Position numbers and translations under genes: made by a program
Assembly: GCA_030746295.1 (NCBI GenBank)
Contig: JASLMY010000274.1
Span: 1 to 5,945 of the forward strand
From: Alphaproteobacteria bacterium
GTDB lineage: Bacteria; Pseudomonadota; Alphaproteobacteria; GCA-2731375
DNA: 5,945 nucleotides
Direction: 5' to 3'
Shown here: positions 5,905-5,945 of the stretch, piece by piece
Numbering within the stretch: position 1 is the first letter of the stretch
Layout of the letters: each line of letters starts with the position of its first letter
The notes under the pieces: model-generated
What the model was told of the DNA's origin: nothing
The model's database searches: none
The model's input: the letters and a program-made list of their open reading frames with translations, nothing else

Positions 5905-5945
5905 ATGGCCGACAGCGACTTCTGCAAGGTCGAGCGGGAGGGCCC
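5905..5945 (+). CDS. Start of a gene cut by the window edge, possibly an enoyl-CoA hydratase/isomerase
   Basis: Fourteen residues can be read, MADSDFCKVEREGP, the last being Pro whatever the missing third base is. The perfectly placed AGGAGG makes a real start very likely. The pattern of a short polar start followed by VEREGP is typical of the first beta strand of crotonase-fold enoyl-CoA hydratases, where REGPV..I.LNRP is common. That assignment rests on a handful of residues and is only suggestive. The gene is divergent from the allantoinase-type gene. Confidence 0.65.
   Translation, partial: MADSDFCKVEREG

Overview
The window looks like chromosomal DNA from a high-GC alphaproteobacterium, perhaps a Rhodospirillales-type lineage. 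This rests on strong G/C at third codon positions, the style of the ParA-type ATPase, and the kind of genes present. It is inference; there is no rRNA or other marker. Three long genes and one gene start are supported. No tRNA, rRNA, CRISPR array or insertion sequence is visible.

Layout. Positions 1-2124 (+) hold the 3' part of a TPR plus glycosyltransferase-41 protein (OGT/SPINDLY family). Its frame is open to the left edge, so the true start lies outside the window. It converges, across about 30 bases, on a two-gene unit on the minus strand: a ParA/MinD-type ATPase (3203-4429) followed by a protein with two ribbon-helix-helix (RHH) domains (2155-3150). Upstream of the ATPase is a 437-base non-coding stretch (4430-4866). 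It carries a good sigma-70-like promoter on the minus strand, a 10-bp direct repeat over its -35 region, and a perfect 24-bp palindrome. Next comes a minus-strand PuuE-type allantoinase/polysaccharide deacetylase homologue (4867-5778). A divergent plus-strand gene starts at 5905 with a strong ribosome binding site; its first residues resemble an enoyl-CoA hydratase.

How the genes work together. The ATPase/RHH pair has the gene order of a type Ib partition cassette (ATPase first, RHH DNA-binding partner second, as in parF-parG). Both proteins are unusual. The ATPase carries a tail of about 150 residues that is Pro/Ala-rich and ends in an Arg-rich tip. The partner has two RHH units in one chain behind a long, probably disordered N-terminal half. 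This pair is the most interesting part of the window: it may position DNA or another cellular cargo, and the direct repeat at its promoter is a natural candidate for self-regulation by the RHH protein. The flanking genes (protein glycosylation, ureide catabolism, probable acyl-CoA metabolism) have no evident functional link to it.
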